Made by a program: the position numbers and the translations under genes | Shown here: positions 54,126 through 64,000 of the stretch, piece by piece | Numbering within the stretch: position 1 is the stretch's first letter | Layout: each line of letters begins with the position of its first letter | Origin: Ophiobolus disseminans | Lineage: Eukaryota; Ascomycota; Dothideomycetes; Pleosporales; Phaeosphaeriaceae | NCBI GenBank assembly: GCA_010093685.1 | Contig: MU006222.1 | Coordinates: 1,034,147-1,098,146, forward strand | Direction: 5' to 3' | DNA: 64,000 nucleotides | The notes under the pieces: generated by a model | Seen by the model: only the letters and a program-made list of their open reading frames with translations | The model's database searches: none | What the model was told of the DNA's origin: nothing

Positions 54126-55880
54126 TCAGGTGTATGTTCGACCTTGTATTAAGCGCGCCTTTTCTTCTCTTTCAGTGTCGCCGTGTTGGCCCTGCGTCTC
54201 GCTCTTGAGATAATATCTTACGCGTTCGGTAGCATGATCCGGCCTTGAAGATGAGGGGTTTGGTAGTGTAGGCTGCGTTACTATCGTGAGTCGGACCGGT
54301 CGCTGGACTTTACCCGAAAGTCCTGCGCCACGAAGAAGGTTCAAATGGCGAGGATCGATACCGGATAGAATGGAAAGAAGGCCGAAATTTTCACCGATGG
54401 GGACCTTATGTAACCAAATAGCGACAGCGAAAGCTATCATGGCTAGCGCAGGCTGTATGAAAAGGACGACATAAAGTAGTGTGTCAGCGCGCAGAATGTG
54501 GCGTGTGGTGGTCAGTGTCTCGTTCATTGCCGGGTATGTTACGTATTCGTTCCACTCCATCAGCATTTGCAAGCCTCTGGCCCAATATACGGTGGCAATA
54601 CCGGTTGCGTACGTTGACCGTAGCCAGCGTGAATCTGGGTCCTGCATGATTTTCAAGTACAGACGGATTAAAACAGGTAAAGTATCGACTGCGAATGGTC
54701 CCATGCCGTCTCTTGCCACAATCCTCGAGTCTACCGAGCCATTGCTGCAGCTACCAGCGACAAGTGAGATGTTTGTATTCGTAAGCAGCCAAGATCCACG
54801 ACAGGATGCTCGCCTGATGGTGAATATTTCAGCTCGCTTCTTGAAGAGATCGAATTCAGCTTTGTCTCCAGGCATCTGGAAGTCCGCGTTGTCGATCTGG
54901 TACTTCGATTGGGCATATGTTCCGAACATGAACTGCACATCGCCGCGAAGAAGAGGTAACATACCAAGACGAGAGCCTACTACGTCAGAATATAAGGCTC
55001 CCGTCCTCAGTATTTCTGAACCAATGGTTTTGTTCCACTGTTCGTTTGAGAGATCTATTGTTGAGGCATTATACGTTGCTCGATAAGCATAGACCGACGC
55101 GTTGATATTGATAGTCTCATCTACAAGCAGCTGACTTCGTAGGCTTGTAAGATACGCCATTGTAGGCATGTCGAGTATCGCCGCGGCGTCGTTACTGAGT
55201 AACAGAGTGTTGTATCCGTACGCAGCGGGATAGTCCTCAGGGCGTGAGAATTCCATTGCTCTCGAGAACACAGCTAGACGAAACGCTGCCATGGATGTCA
55301 ACGACGTGAATAAGAAGTCGTTCTCCCAGTTCTCGATGCCTGGTACTGGAAATCCGATTCCATAGCTTCCGATGCCATGGAGGGGAAATTCACCACTTGC
55401 GCTGCCTCCAAGAAACCTCTTGTATGCCACTGAAAGCCCTAGGGGTAATGCGAGCAGGCCGAGAAGGACGATTCGCCATATTGTAGACACCTTCGATGTG
55501 ATGAATCTGCCAAGTAGGATTGCTTCGAAGTTCTGGAAACGAGACTGTCCGTGTCGTGCTTCCAGCAAGAGCAAGGCAAAGGGTACCACGGTCTGCAAGC
55601 AGAGATTCATAACGCCAAGGAGAAACCCGAGCACAACGATCTGGCCGGAGAACCGTAGACGCCATGCGATACCAAGAGACGGGGTGATGGTGACGACTCC
55701 AATGGCAAAACATACAAGAGATCCCAGGACGGTGGACGCATGGAGGTACGAGAAGACCTTCCGCTTTTCAGGCAGTCCTAAAGCTTCTCCGACTGCCATG
55801 TTCTCGTCGTCGACGATCAAAGAGGTTGCAGACGTAGGTACGGGCTTGGCTGGATCGCGTGCGACGTTACTCATCTCCAT
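54126..55880 (-). CDS. Orphan fungal polytopic membrane protein
   Basis: Intronless, 584 residues from MEMSNVARDPAKPVPTSATS. An in-frame upstream start at 56063 is possible but its sequence is less convincing. Helices are seen at VLGSLVCFAIGVVTITPSLG, IVVLGFLLGVMNLCLQTVVP, IWRIVLLGLLALPLGLSVAY and, near the C-terminus, LLYVVLFIQPALAMIAFAVA. The motif LLLEARHGQSRFQNFEAILL precedes the third helix, and SVAYKRFLGG ends it. I recall this arrangement in many uncharacterised ascomycete proteins. The central 300 residues, between helices, are extracellular in style, with N-glycosylation sites (NAS, NKT, NIS, NGS, NET) and Cys pairs. Function unknown. It resembles the 58.3-60.4 kb gene and the DUF3176-like gene in layout, though not clearly in sequence. 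Confidence 0.8.
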   Translation of the reverse strand: MEMSNVARDPAKPVPTSATSLIVDDENMAVGEALGLPEKRKVFSYLHASTVLGSLVCFAIGVVTITPSLGIAWRLRFSGQIVVLGFLLGVMNLCLQTVVPFALLLLEARHGQSRFQNFEAILLGRFITSKVSTIWRIVLLGLLALPLGLSVAYKRFLGGSASGEFPLHGIGSYGIGFPVPGIENWENDFLFTSLTSMAAFRLAVFSRAMEFSRPEDYPAAYGYNTLLLSNDAAAILDMPTMAYLTSLRSQLLVDETININASVYAYRATYNASTIDLSNEQWNKTIGSEILRTGALYSDVVGSRLGMLPLLRGDVQFMFGTYAQSKYQIDNADFQMPGDKAEFDLFKKRAEIFTIRRASCRGSWLLTNTNISLVAGSCSNGSVDSRIVARDGMGPFAVDTLPVLIRLYLKIMQDPDSRWLRSTYATGIATVYWARGLQMLMEWNEYVTYPAMNETLTTTRHILRADTLLYVVLFIQPALAMIAFAVAIWLHKVPIGENFGLLSILSGIDPRHLNLLRGAGLSGKVQRPVRLTIVTQPTLPNPSSSRPDHATERVRYYLKSETQGQHGDTEREEKARLIQGRTYT

Positions 55881-56323
55881 GGTTTGTGTCTTGTGTGTGA
55901 GGAAAGAGGCTGCAAGGCATTCGAGTCTGCCACGGGGCTGAGTATAGCGCGAGAGTTTGACTCTCAAATAAGTAGCGCATGCACCTAGACGTCCACGGGT
56001 GCGAGGCGGAACGCCACCGAATCCTTTGGATGACCACAGTCGAATTGGAAGACAAGCCACCAAAACAATACAGATCTGATTGGTGGCACCCCCATCCAGC
56101 TCATCCTGACTTTATCGGAGACGGGATAACTCTTGACACGCTCGTGATAACGCTCAATGTAGTCCGATTCTAACGCCATGTACTGCAACCTGGACTGTAG
56201 TAGAAACCTTACTGTAACTCAGACTACATAACTGTAACCAAACTGCCACTCCAAGGCTAGGTAATCTAAACCCAGGTAGTGTTAGACACCTGAAACCTAC
56301 TCACCTGTCCAGTCTTGAACAAA
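55881..56323. other. Intergenic region
   Basis: Upstream side of the orphan membrane protein and 3' side of the esterase. Nothing else seen. Confidence 0.45.
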
Positions 56324-57950
56324 CTAACACAGCCCATCAAACTCATCCCCCCTCCCCAACACAGGACCCGTATTATTCCCAAAGCCCAACTTAACCAGCG
56401 TCTCACCGTTCGGATCATACATCGGCCACTTCAATCCCTTCTCCGGATCCCTCGCAAACGCCGCCCACGCACTCTGTATATACTTGGACGTATCCGCCTC
56501 AATCTGCGTGTTCGGTCCAAGCAAATCCGATGTACCAAACACCATTGGAATATCGGAGGAGTGGTAGGCGTGCAGCCATGGGAAGGGGTTCAGATTGGGC
56601 CATTCGCCAAAGTAGCGTGCGCGCCAGATCGGCACGTTGAAGTTCATCCGGGCACTGGAGTTTGTTAGTGTAGTAGAGTGGAGAGGCGGGTGAGACGTAC
56701 AGTGCTCCCTGTGCGCCAGGGCATGTAGCAATATTTCGCGTGAAGGCATTTACGGCTGTTTGGTTTGGTCCGGATGGGACGTATGGGACTAGTGAAGCGC
56801 CTTCATTGTCTACTTGAGACAGGATGGTCGGGAGCTTCGCAAAACGGCCGCGTAGTTGACGGTCGGTGTAGTTCGAGAAGCTTGTGATGTTATCAGGAGC
56901 TGGGTTGAATGCTAGCGATTGTCCTCCGTTTGCGGATGCGTTGTATTTGTTGTAGACTTCGATGATGGCGCTTGCGTTTACCTTTTGCATGCAGGCGAAT
57001 TCTTCGTCTTTGCGGGATGATGAGCAACCGACCTGCGAGGCGACGTATGTGAAGTTCGAGTAAGTTAGATCGTTGGAGTTTCCGCCGGACGATGTGCCGG
57101 ATTGAGCAATGAATCCTTTGACGATGGGGTCCTCGGGGTATGCATATGCGTACTTGTCGACAGCCATTCCACTACAACAGTTAGTGTATTTTCTTTTAAG
57201 AAGTATAGTAACTGTAGTACCCTGCAGATTGTCCAAACAATATCATGCGGTCTGGATCGCCACCGAATGCGTGAATGTGGTTGTAGATCCACTCAACGGC
57301 TTTCCGATTGTCAAGCAACCCAGGGTTCAAGTTCTTGCCATCTAAAGCCGCAGCATTCGGATAGCCAAAAATGTTAAGTCGATAACTACTAAAGTCAGCT
57401 TAGCTCTCTCACGAAGACATGAATCTTACTTCAAAGCAACCACAACAACACCCTGATCCCTCACCAACCGATCCCCATACTTATACGGACTCGCACTCCC
57501 CCCTGAAGTAAACCCACCACCATGAATCCATATCATAACCGGCAACAGCTCATCCCCTTCCTTTCTCGGAGCCCAAATATTCAGCGTCAAGCAATCCTCG
57601 CTCTGCTGCTGCCCAGGCGTGAGCAAAAAGCCCTTCAAGTACTCCGAATACACCGTCTTCTGGCCATTGTTGTACTGAATGCACGACGGTCCGAACCATG
57701 ATGCATCGATGGTCTTGTTCGTGGGGCGCTTGGTAATTGGAGGTCGAAATCGTGCCGCGCCTACGGGAGGCTCGGCGAATGGTACGCCGCCGAAGAAGCG
57801 GACGTCGGTGGTGTTTGGCCACGGTATGCCTTGTACGGAGAAAAGATTGGTGTGTACTAGGAGATCGTCGTGATTTGATCTTGTGGGAAATGCGGATGCC
57901 AATGGCAATAGCAGAAAAGCGGCGAGCTTGGACATCGTCGTCGGAGCCAT
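56324..57950 (-). CDS. Secreted type-B carboxylesterase/lipase
   Basis: Exons on the minus strand are 57950-57430, 57385-57221, 57171-56701 and 56654-56324, for 495 residues. A signal peptide lies at the start (MSKLAAFLLLPLASAFP after five residues). Family landmarks: VRFFGGVPFAEPPVGAARFR, SEDCLTLNIWAPRK, MIWIHGGGFTSGGSASPYKY (oxyanion hole), across intron 1 VVVALNYRLNIFGYPNAAAL, then DPDRMILFGQSAG with nucleophile Ser at about 227. DNEGASLVPY supplies the acidic residue, and PWLHAYHSSDIPMVFG the His. The fold is alpha/beta hydrolase and substrates are carboxylic esters. The third intron acceptor and a TAGTAG choice at the first acceptor were set by the family motif. Length is somewhat short but complete. 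Confidence 0.9.
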
Positions 57951-58308
57951 GGCTGGTCACGGTGTGAGCAGAAAACTTGGTGCAGTGGAGCATTTGATAC
58001 TTAAGGTTCCCTATCATTACATCCTACAAAAGATACCCTTATACGAAGAGTCTAGTATTGTGTGCTTGAGCGAAGGTTATTGGCCGGCTCAAACCTTTTC
58101 CCAAGGATCGTCGGTGTCGTCCCAACCCGGTTAGCCGTTGCTCTGCGAATCCTGGGGCCCCGCAAACGAAGTGGATCTTAGTATAATTGACGTCTTGCTC
58201 GTTTACCTCGGAGATTAACAGCTGTTCCCGGCGTTGTCGCGACACTGATTCGTATCGTGATGTCGTTGGCTTGACAATCTGAGATTTCCAGTTGCATGTA
58301 CTGCCTCC
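57951..58308. other. Intergenic region
   Basis: Promoter side of the esterase gene and 3' side of the next minus-strand gene. Nothing else seen. Confidence 0.45.
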
Positions 58309-60389
58309 TCAATTTCCATACACCTGTCCAGCTCTCGGTCTTTTAATGTCGCTCGACAAGCCCATCACAAGTCGCCGTCTCCCATGCTCCCTATTTCCGC
58401 CAACATACTGCGTTTTAGAAGCGTGATCAATGACCTGCTCGCCATACCGCACTTTTTCAGCAGCAACAGGCTTCAAGTTACCAGTCCTCGACAAATCCAA
58501 ATTGCTGCCAAGTGGGGCGAGCAACGGTGCATCGAACGCTTTAGCAATATCCAGCGGAGTGTAGTATACGCTTCTACCAAGCTCCCACCAACCGTAGAAA
58601 AGGACCGCTATAGCCACGATGCTTGCGATGCTCAACGCAGCGGCGGCAACCATGAAGCCGGTGTGAGTGACGTAAATGGCATGGGTGCCTGAGCCGTGGA
58701 AGTTGACAGACTGCGCTGCATCCGTGACATTGGCGCGGTCTCTTCCTGCCCGCACAGCTGTCCGAAAGGCGATTTCGCGCATCTTGTCCAACATGCCGTC
58801 CATGGGATCGCTAAATGTCTCGTTCTCTCCAACCATTTCGTTCGCGAGGGAGCCTGCGAACGTAGTCCAGCTCTTGGCACCATGAAAATCGTAGATTGCG
58901 CTCGATGTAAACAAGTATGAGGCTGCGTACTGGAAACCACCAATGGTACTGTGGTGTCCATCAATGCCGGGTCCAGGAAGTGTTCTGTCCTTGCTGTCAG
59001 TCTTGAAGGCCCAGTCTAGTGCACCTAGCGCACTACCATATATGAGCTTGACTTACTGATCTTGCAAGAAGCGGTCCTCTGAGCGATTTGATGCTAGTTT
59101 GACAGTTTGTGAAGATAACTGGACCTTATATTCGACGATTCCACCAGTCACGTTACAAATATGCGATTTTAGCTGTGTCGATATCGTGTTGACGGTGGTG
59201 TTACCAATCTTTCGTGAGCCACCCTTCTGGCCAATCCGAAAAGTGACGTTGAACATAATGCCTGCGTCTTCGTAGTAAGTCCCGGACCTATCTAAGTTCC
59301 CGATAGGATAGAGTGAACTGTTGGTAACGAATATCGGTTGCTGAAACCCAGTAGCGATTTGTTCTTGGCCGTATTCCGTGGTTGAGCATCGTGTGTTAAA
59401 TCCAAATCCCTTTCCATAGTCAGCCATCTATGACAGATTTGGAGTTCACAGCATTACCTTGACAATGGCTATGCAGCTATCACCACAGTCGCCATGCTGC
59501 ATGCTGATATTGGATCGTAATGAGTAGTCTTGCATGACCTGAGCAAATTCTGTCGTCAATCTAGAGGTTTCCCTCATTTCACGTTGCCTTGAGGTCGGAG
59601 CTTGACCAGTGTAGCCTTCTGGAAGTTTTTGCGCAAGGAAAAGTTGGAGAGACCCAGTTGTGTTGAATGGTTCGTTGCTCTGCACAGCTGAAGCTCTCTG
59701 GTTCAGTGGGCCCCGAAGCAAGGCCAGTACAGTAAAGATGCAAGCTACTTTCCGTTAGAAAAGCCTGCTCAAAATAGCTGAACGAACCTAATGACACCAA
59801 TCTTCCACCGGCGCGATACCCGTACGCCAGTGCGTGGTATAAGTTGTGTCCACACAGCCAGCTCAAATTAAGTTCCGACAATGTGTGTTGTTGGAGGGCA
59901 TTCCGCCAGAAGATGATGTCCAGCCCCTTTGCCAAAGCATGCGCCGTCAAAGCATTGGCAACAACGGAGGCAATGGCCAGATACACAGGCGGAGAGATCC
60001 CATTGCCCCAATCATCCAGAGGCTGTCTGTCACTAGAAATCAATATGGCTAAACTTGCCACAGTGCCTGATAGCTTGTTAGAGAGTTGCAGATGTTGAAG
60101 TTGGACAGGGCTCGCAAATACTGGCTAGCACTCCAAGCAGAGACAACATAGCGTAAGTAGGGAACTGCTTCCAAACTCCAGGAGACCATTTTGTGCCGTC
60201 ACCGTTGTGGAGATGTTTTTGGAGTAGAGGATCGCTTGGGATTGATGCACCATGATTCATGGTGTAGCTTCCCGAGCTCGATGATAGTGGGGTGGTTGAT
60301 CGAATGTCAACACGTCCTTTCAGATGAGTGAGATCAATCGGTTTCTGCAGGTGCGACTGATTGTGCTGATCGATAGAAGAACTGGTCAT
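58309..60389 (-). CDS. Orphan fungal membrane protein, five exons
   Basis: Exons on the minus strand are 60389-60122, 60066-59788, 59747-59458, 59409-59057 and 58984-58309; 621 residues. Donors are GTATTT, GTTCGT, GTAATG and GTAAGT; phases are consistent throughout. The Ser-rich cytosolic N-terminus is followed by helices near YAMLSLLGVLASTVASLAIL, PVYLAIASVVANALTAHALA and LVACIFTVLALLRGPLNQRA. Between them is LDIIFWRNALQQHTLSELN, similar in shape to a WRxAL..TxLxxLH pattern I recall in fungal orphan proteins. A large glycosylated, Cys-containing extracellular part (GDCGDSCIAIV) follows, then a final helix near GFMVAAAALSIASIVAIAVL and GWWELGRSVYYTPLDIAKAF. Function unknown. The third intron could be 30 nt or 48 nt; 48 nt has a GGCTGAC branch site and was chosen. 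Confidence 0.8.
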
Positions 60390-61379
60390 GTTGGTCACCT
60401 AAGCATGCCCGAGCACTCTGGTTGAGATCAATGGTTTGCGAGCAGCGCAGGACAGGCATCGCATTAAGTTCTCTTGTGAGCACAAGCGGGTCGCCTGTTG
60501 GAGCGGTTTCGCTCGCCATCATAATCCTGTGAGGTGCGCAGTTCGCCCGAGCAAGGCCATTACGGTATGGCCGCCAAGACGTTAGGCCCGCTGCCAACAG
60601 GATACGCCCGACATGCAACATGCACAACGCCCCGATGCTCCATGAATAGCCAGGCGTTCGGGACCCTGCCACACCGAACTTTTGTAAACATAATGATAAG
60701 TAATGGTCACCATTTGAAGGGCTTCGGGCGAACCATCGGGCACGGTTAGGTGACTGCTCAGCTCTCTACAACGTTAATGTTCTCGCGCGATCTAAATCGC
60801 ATGCGATGAAACAGGGAGGCCAAACATTCAATGCAGTAAAGGTTCTCGTCGCTCAGCGCGTGTTGACCAATTTCTGGTTTTAAAGTGCCCTACCTTAACA
60901 GTCTGTCAGCGCTGCTTCGCACAGTGTTAAAGATCGCCATGAAGGGAACAGCTAAAGGAGAATTCAGGAATCCCGAAGATCGTCCCGCGAAGGAACGCTA
61001 AGGAAGCGGCAGCATCGCCGCCTTCGAGAATAGAAGCCCGCTAGGAGCCTCTCCTCTGTAACAGACATCTCATAATGCACTTCATGTTTTTGAGCGCAGT
61101 CCGCTTTCGTGGTTGAAAAGGCGTTTAACCTCGTAGAGCTACGCGCTAAAAGGTTGAAGACTGCTTGGAAACTCCGGGCAGTCAATACCCATCATTCGTC
61201 AAATGGGATTGATGAGCCAAGAGCGACTTCGTGACCGGTATCTACACCGAATGCGTGAAATGTATTGAGTTGTTTCGAGAATATGGTTCTGTATAATGTA
61301 CTTATGCCGTTCAATGTCCCATAACGCCTCGCTATGCAATAATATTCACGGAGGGCAGGCTTTCGACACTATGGTGATA
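60390..61379. other. 1 kb intergenic region
   Basis: No supported gene on either strand. Upstream side of the orphan membrane gene; downstream side of BUD13. Confidence 0.5.
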
Positions 61380-62423
61380 TTACTCGTCTTGCTGCCACTG
61401 ATACTCCAGTTTTTCGACGTTCGCCTTGCGATTTCGAGAATTAAACCATTGGCTTTCGAATCCATTTCCTCGGTCGACACCGTCCCACCGATGACCAGGC
61501 CGGATCCCGTAGCGATTTGGCTGGAAAGCACCTTGGTATAACGGTTTGCCTGTGATGCTGCGGCCTGCCTTCTTCTTGCGTAAGAAACCTGAGGCGGGAT
61601 CGTTCCAGTGGCCCCGTTCCTTTAGCTCGTCGTTCAACTCCTCGTCGTTGGCATAGCGCGCAATGGTCATGGTCTTGGCGTCTTGCAGCTGTTGCTTCCT
61701 CTGCGCGGCTGCGGCGTTCTGTACGTCTCCGCGCGCGGCCTTCTCCTTCTCCAGCTTTTTGCGCTCTTCGTCTTCTGCCTTCTTCCTGGCCTCTGCGCGC
61801 TTCATTGCGACGTTGATTATGCGACCGCTGGCGTCACGGTAGATGGTCTCCTGCGCGGCGCCGCCCATCTCTTTCGCGGCTTCTTCTGCTTTGCGCTTCT
61901 CCTCGTCTTGCTTCTTCTTCATATCTGCGGCTACTTCCGCAGCGGTCTGTAGGCCTGCTTTTACGCCCGACTCCATCCTCAGCACGCCTTCCGTGTCGAC
62001 CATCTCAGGTGCTTCGTCTTCGGCCTCGGCGGCCTTTTCGCGGTCGGCAGCTGTGGAGGCGATGATAGCATCAGCAGCGGCTTCGTCAGCCGCGACTTGT
62101 TGCGCGTGTGAGGGTGCGGCGACGCCAACGGCTGTCCACATTGCGGCGCCATCTGACTTTGACTTCTTCTTGGTCTTCCTTAGAGTTCCTCCACCAACTG
62201 CACCGTATTTTTTCAGCATGAGATCATATGCAGAAAGGGTGGATGACCACTTACCGACCGTGGGCGCGTCCTCGTCATCCTCGTCCGCAGTTTTCTTCCA
62301 GCCAAGGTTATCGTCGTCGTCTATCACGAGGCCGCCATCTCTGTTCTTCCGCTTGCGCTTTTTCGACTTTTTGTCCGAGTCTGCAGTGAGATAATTTTTC
62401 GCCAAGTAATCGGCGAGAGACAT
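61380..62423 (-). CDS. bud13: BUD13/CWC26, pre-mRNA splicing (RES complex) factor
   Basis: Exons 62423-62255 and 62197-61380 encode 328 residues. The 57-nt intron is stopless and in frame, with GTAAGT donor and GTGCAG acceptor; its removal joins APTV-VGGGTLRKTKKKSK. The start MSLADYLAKNYLTADSDKKS and the C-terminal block are diagnostic: ETIYRDASGRIINVAMKR, GRSITGKPLYQGAFQPNRYG, IRPGHRWDGVDRGNGFE and EYQWQQDE. Bud13 joins Snu17 and Pml1 in the RES complex, which helps activate the spliceosome and retains unspliced pre-mRNA in the nucleus. The middle is a charged coiled-coil region. Confidence 0.94.
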   Translation of the reverse strand: MSLADYLAKNYLTADSDKKSKKRKRKNRDGGLVIDDDDNLGWKKTADEDDEDAPTVGKWSSTLSAYDLMLKKYGAVGGGTLRKTKKKSKSDGAAMWTAVGVAAPSHAQQVAADEAAADAIIASTAADREKAAEAEDEAPEMVDTEGVLRMESGVKAGLQTAAEVAADMKKKQDEEKRKAEEAAKEMGGAAQETIYRDASGRIINVAMKRAEARKKAEDEERKKLEKEKAARGDVQNAAAAQRKQQLQDAKTMTIARYANDEELNDELKERGHWNDPASGFLRKKKAGRSITGKPLYQGAFQPNRYGIRPGHRWDGVDRGNGFESQWFNSRNRKANVEKLEYQWQQDE

Positions 62424-62605
62424 GGCAGGTGAATGTTGCTAGCATCGAAGGCTTCAAGAAGCTCCGAGGCTGGCGGAAGTTTGAAGTCTTATCTTATCAT
62501 CACGTGATTTGGCGTGGCCTCTGGTCGCGCTATGCCGCGCCTGCATCATCCTCTCGCACCTCTCAAAACGACTCGACCCCATTGTCGGCGACATTTAATC
62601 AAAAC
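62424..62605. promoter_or_regulatory. 182-bp divergent promoter shared by BUD13 and ATL
   Basis: The two start codons are 182 bp apart and face away from each other, so both 5' leaders and core promoters must fit here. A TCACGTGA palindrome-like E-box (cacgtg) lies at 62502-62507. If the ATL protein instead began at the in-frame ATG at 62429, only 5 bp would separate the genes, which argues for the later start. Confidence 0.6.
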
Positions 62606-63252
62606 ATGGCGCCAAGTGAGCGATCAGAAGAAGTGCATCTGTGGTACACTATGGTATACGAGGCAGTACAGGAAGTGCCGCGCGGCAAAGTCACGAGTTA
62701 TGGTCATATTGCGAGATTGCTTGGAAAACGTAAGCACACCCTCTGTGCAATGGCAAGACACTGATGAATGATATGCACGGTGCAGCCGAGCGCCCGCGGT
62801 AAGACTTCGCGCAACTACGTTGTAACCCGACTGATCCGGTGACGTCAACAGACAAGTTGGTGTCTGTCTGAAGCATTTGCCATCGCCATCAAATGATCCA
62901 ACCAAGAACAGTCCTGTGTTTCACAGCGGAGGCGGCCGAGGCAGCGTTCCTTGGCAGCGTGTAGTCAACTCCAAGGGTCAGATAAGTCCAAGGTCAGTTA
63001 CGCTTATCTACGTCAGTCTTTTGTTGCCTGTTGCACCATTGTACTGACAGGGTACAAAGAGGGCCAGGCGCTGCTAGTCATCAGGCTGACGCTCTGCGGA
63101 GAGAGGGAGTGGAAGTTCGACAAGACGCCATGGGGCAGTATAGTATTGACCTAGGGACGTATGGCTGGTTTCCTGACGTCCTGCCCAGCGAATCTGGTTT
63201 GGTTGAGAGTAGCGACGAGGAGGACGAAGAGGCAGCCGCGTACCATACTTGA
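62606..63252 (+). CDS. atl1: Alkyltransferase-like (ATL) DNA-repair protein
   Basis: Four exons (62606-62729, 62786-62798, 62852-62992, 63051-63252) encode 159 residues. The second exon is only 13 nt and supplies PERPR in LLGKPERPRQVGV; without it the frame fails. Donors are GTAAGC, GTAAGA and GTCAGT. The protein has the helix-turn-helix of O6-alkylguanine transferases (VPRGKVTSYGHIARLLGKP) and, where MGMT has PCHRV with the acceptor Cys, PWQRVVNSKGQISPR (Trp at about 80). A Cys-to-Trp change defines ATL proteins, which bind O6-alkylguanine, flip the base and hand the site to nucleotide excision repair instead of removing the alkyl group. The C-terminus GTYGWFPDVLPSES and an acidic tail are typical of fungal members. 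Confidence 0.92.
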
Positions 63253-64000
63253 ATTGCCTGAGCTTGAGGACAACCACACACGTGCATGACTTAGAAATCA
63301 GTGCTCTAGAAGCGGCTGGCAGCTGTCGAATCACTAGTCTCGACCGTGGGTCAAGTGTGACTTGCTCGCCCGTGGTGTGGGGTGCATGTCGCGGAGTTCG
63401 CGCCAGTGGATGGGTTGGCGGATAGATAGATGTCGACTCCAGCCGAGAAAAGCGGCCGAATCCGGGTCCTTATCAAGCTTGAGTGTATGCTGGGTAGCGC
63501 TCATCTATTTAGCTGCGACAATCTGACCAGTGGCTGTGGTGAGGGCGATGCCGTGACTGTTGGGGTTCGACGAGTGGATGCGGCACATGTGGGGTTCGGA
63601 ACACGAGGCAGAGCTCCAGCAGCTGAGAGCTTCGCATTATCCTTGCACTCGAGCACGCAAGCCAGGAACGACCAAACACAAGGCGCATGATTTACAATGA
63701 TGGCATCATAGTCCAACAGGCGACGACGGCCGCGTCAAACCGGATGTGACTCGCGCTGAGGCTGGCCTCGGCGTCTCGGAACCTGGTCCCATGAGCAGCT
63801 CCTTATCAAGACCACAACAAAGGAAGCGGGGAGACGCCTTTGATATTATAAAGGGCGGTGCTTCCCCAAGACCTAGTAGGTACCTCGTCGGCTCCAGTTC
63901 CATAGCTGTAAGCAAACACTCGTATCTGCATAGCCACTCACCCAGGCTTCGCTTTGAGTCACTTGGTAGAGTCATCCAAGACAGCTGCTAGTACCAGTCA
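63253..64000. other. Intergenic end of the window
   Basis: About 750 bp with only short frames on both strands, none with domain or codon support. Nothing recognised. Confidence 0.5.

Noticed and set aside
59429..59458. 30-nt intron in the orphan membrane gene
   Set aside because: Too short for a fungal intron; a 48-nt choice with a branch site and the same phase is better.
1..64000. CRISPR arrays, bacterial operons, Shine-Dalgarno sites or a complete transposon
   Set aside because: None seen; gene structure is clearly eukaryotic, and no transposase, reverse transcriptase or long terminal repeat was recognised.

Overview
The window is nuclear DNA of a filamentous ascomycete (Pezizomycotina). 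Three things support this: short introns of mostly 45-60 nt with GTRNGT donors and CTRAY branch sites; a complete fungal housekeeping set (UTP21, VIP1/ASP1, hacA, RSC7, DID2, NC2-beta, SCH9, BUD13); and families typical of this group (GH115 glucuronidase, SSU1 sulfite pump, DUF3176-type membrane proteins). A Dothideomycete is my best guess from protein style, but this is inference. Most genes are split, so exon joins below were read by hand from splice signals and reading phase.

Left part (1-31 kb). The end of a TPR protein is followed by UTP21 (ribosome biogenesis), divergent from VIP1 (inositol pyrophosphate kinase). Next come a small protein with internal repeats, a 2.3 kb leader region, and hacA, the transcription factor of the unfolded protein response. 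HacA carries a recognisable 20-nt IRE1-type intron. Then follow an 80-aa three-exon gene, a short tandem repeat, an FAD oxidoreductase, an unidentified serine/proline-rich protein, the chromatin remodeller subunit RSC7, a seven-helix receptor with a long proline-rich tail, a secreted glutaminyl cyclase, a peroxisomal-type MaoC hydratase, and a gene interrupted by two TAG codons.

Middle part (31-43 kb) is more accessory in character: a secreted GH115 alpha-glucuronidase, a degraded membrane-protein gene, a PAQR receptor-like protein that lacks a usual metal-ligand histidine, a half-length NmrA-like reductase, a fragment of an SR-protein kinase, and a DUF3176-like membrane protein.

Right part mixes core and accessory genes. 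DID2 (ESCRT-III), NC2-beta and SCH9 lie at 43-48.5 kb. An extended SDR reductase, SSU1, an ATG-less reading frame, an orphan polytopic membrane protein, a secreted carboxylesterase and a second orphan membrane protein lie at 49-60 kb. BUD13 and an alkyltransferase-like (ATL) DNA-repair protein share a 182-bp divergent promoter at 61-63 kb.

The strongest molecular signal is the non-spliceosomal intron of hacA. Others worth attention are a 13-nt microexon in ATL, three stopless introns whose lengths are multiples of three, the altered PAQR motif, and the gene with two TAG codons. I saw no CRISPR array, rRNA, credible tRNA, complete transposon or secondary-metabolite cluster.
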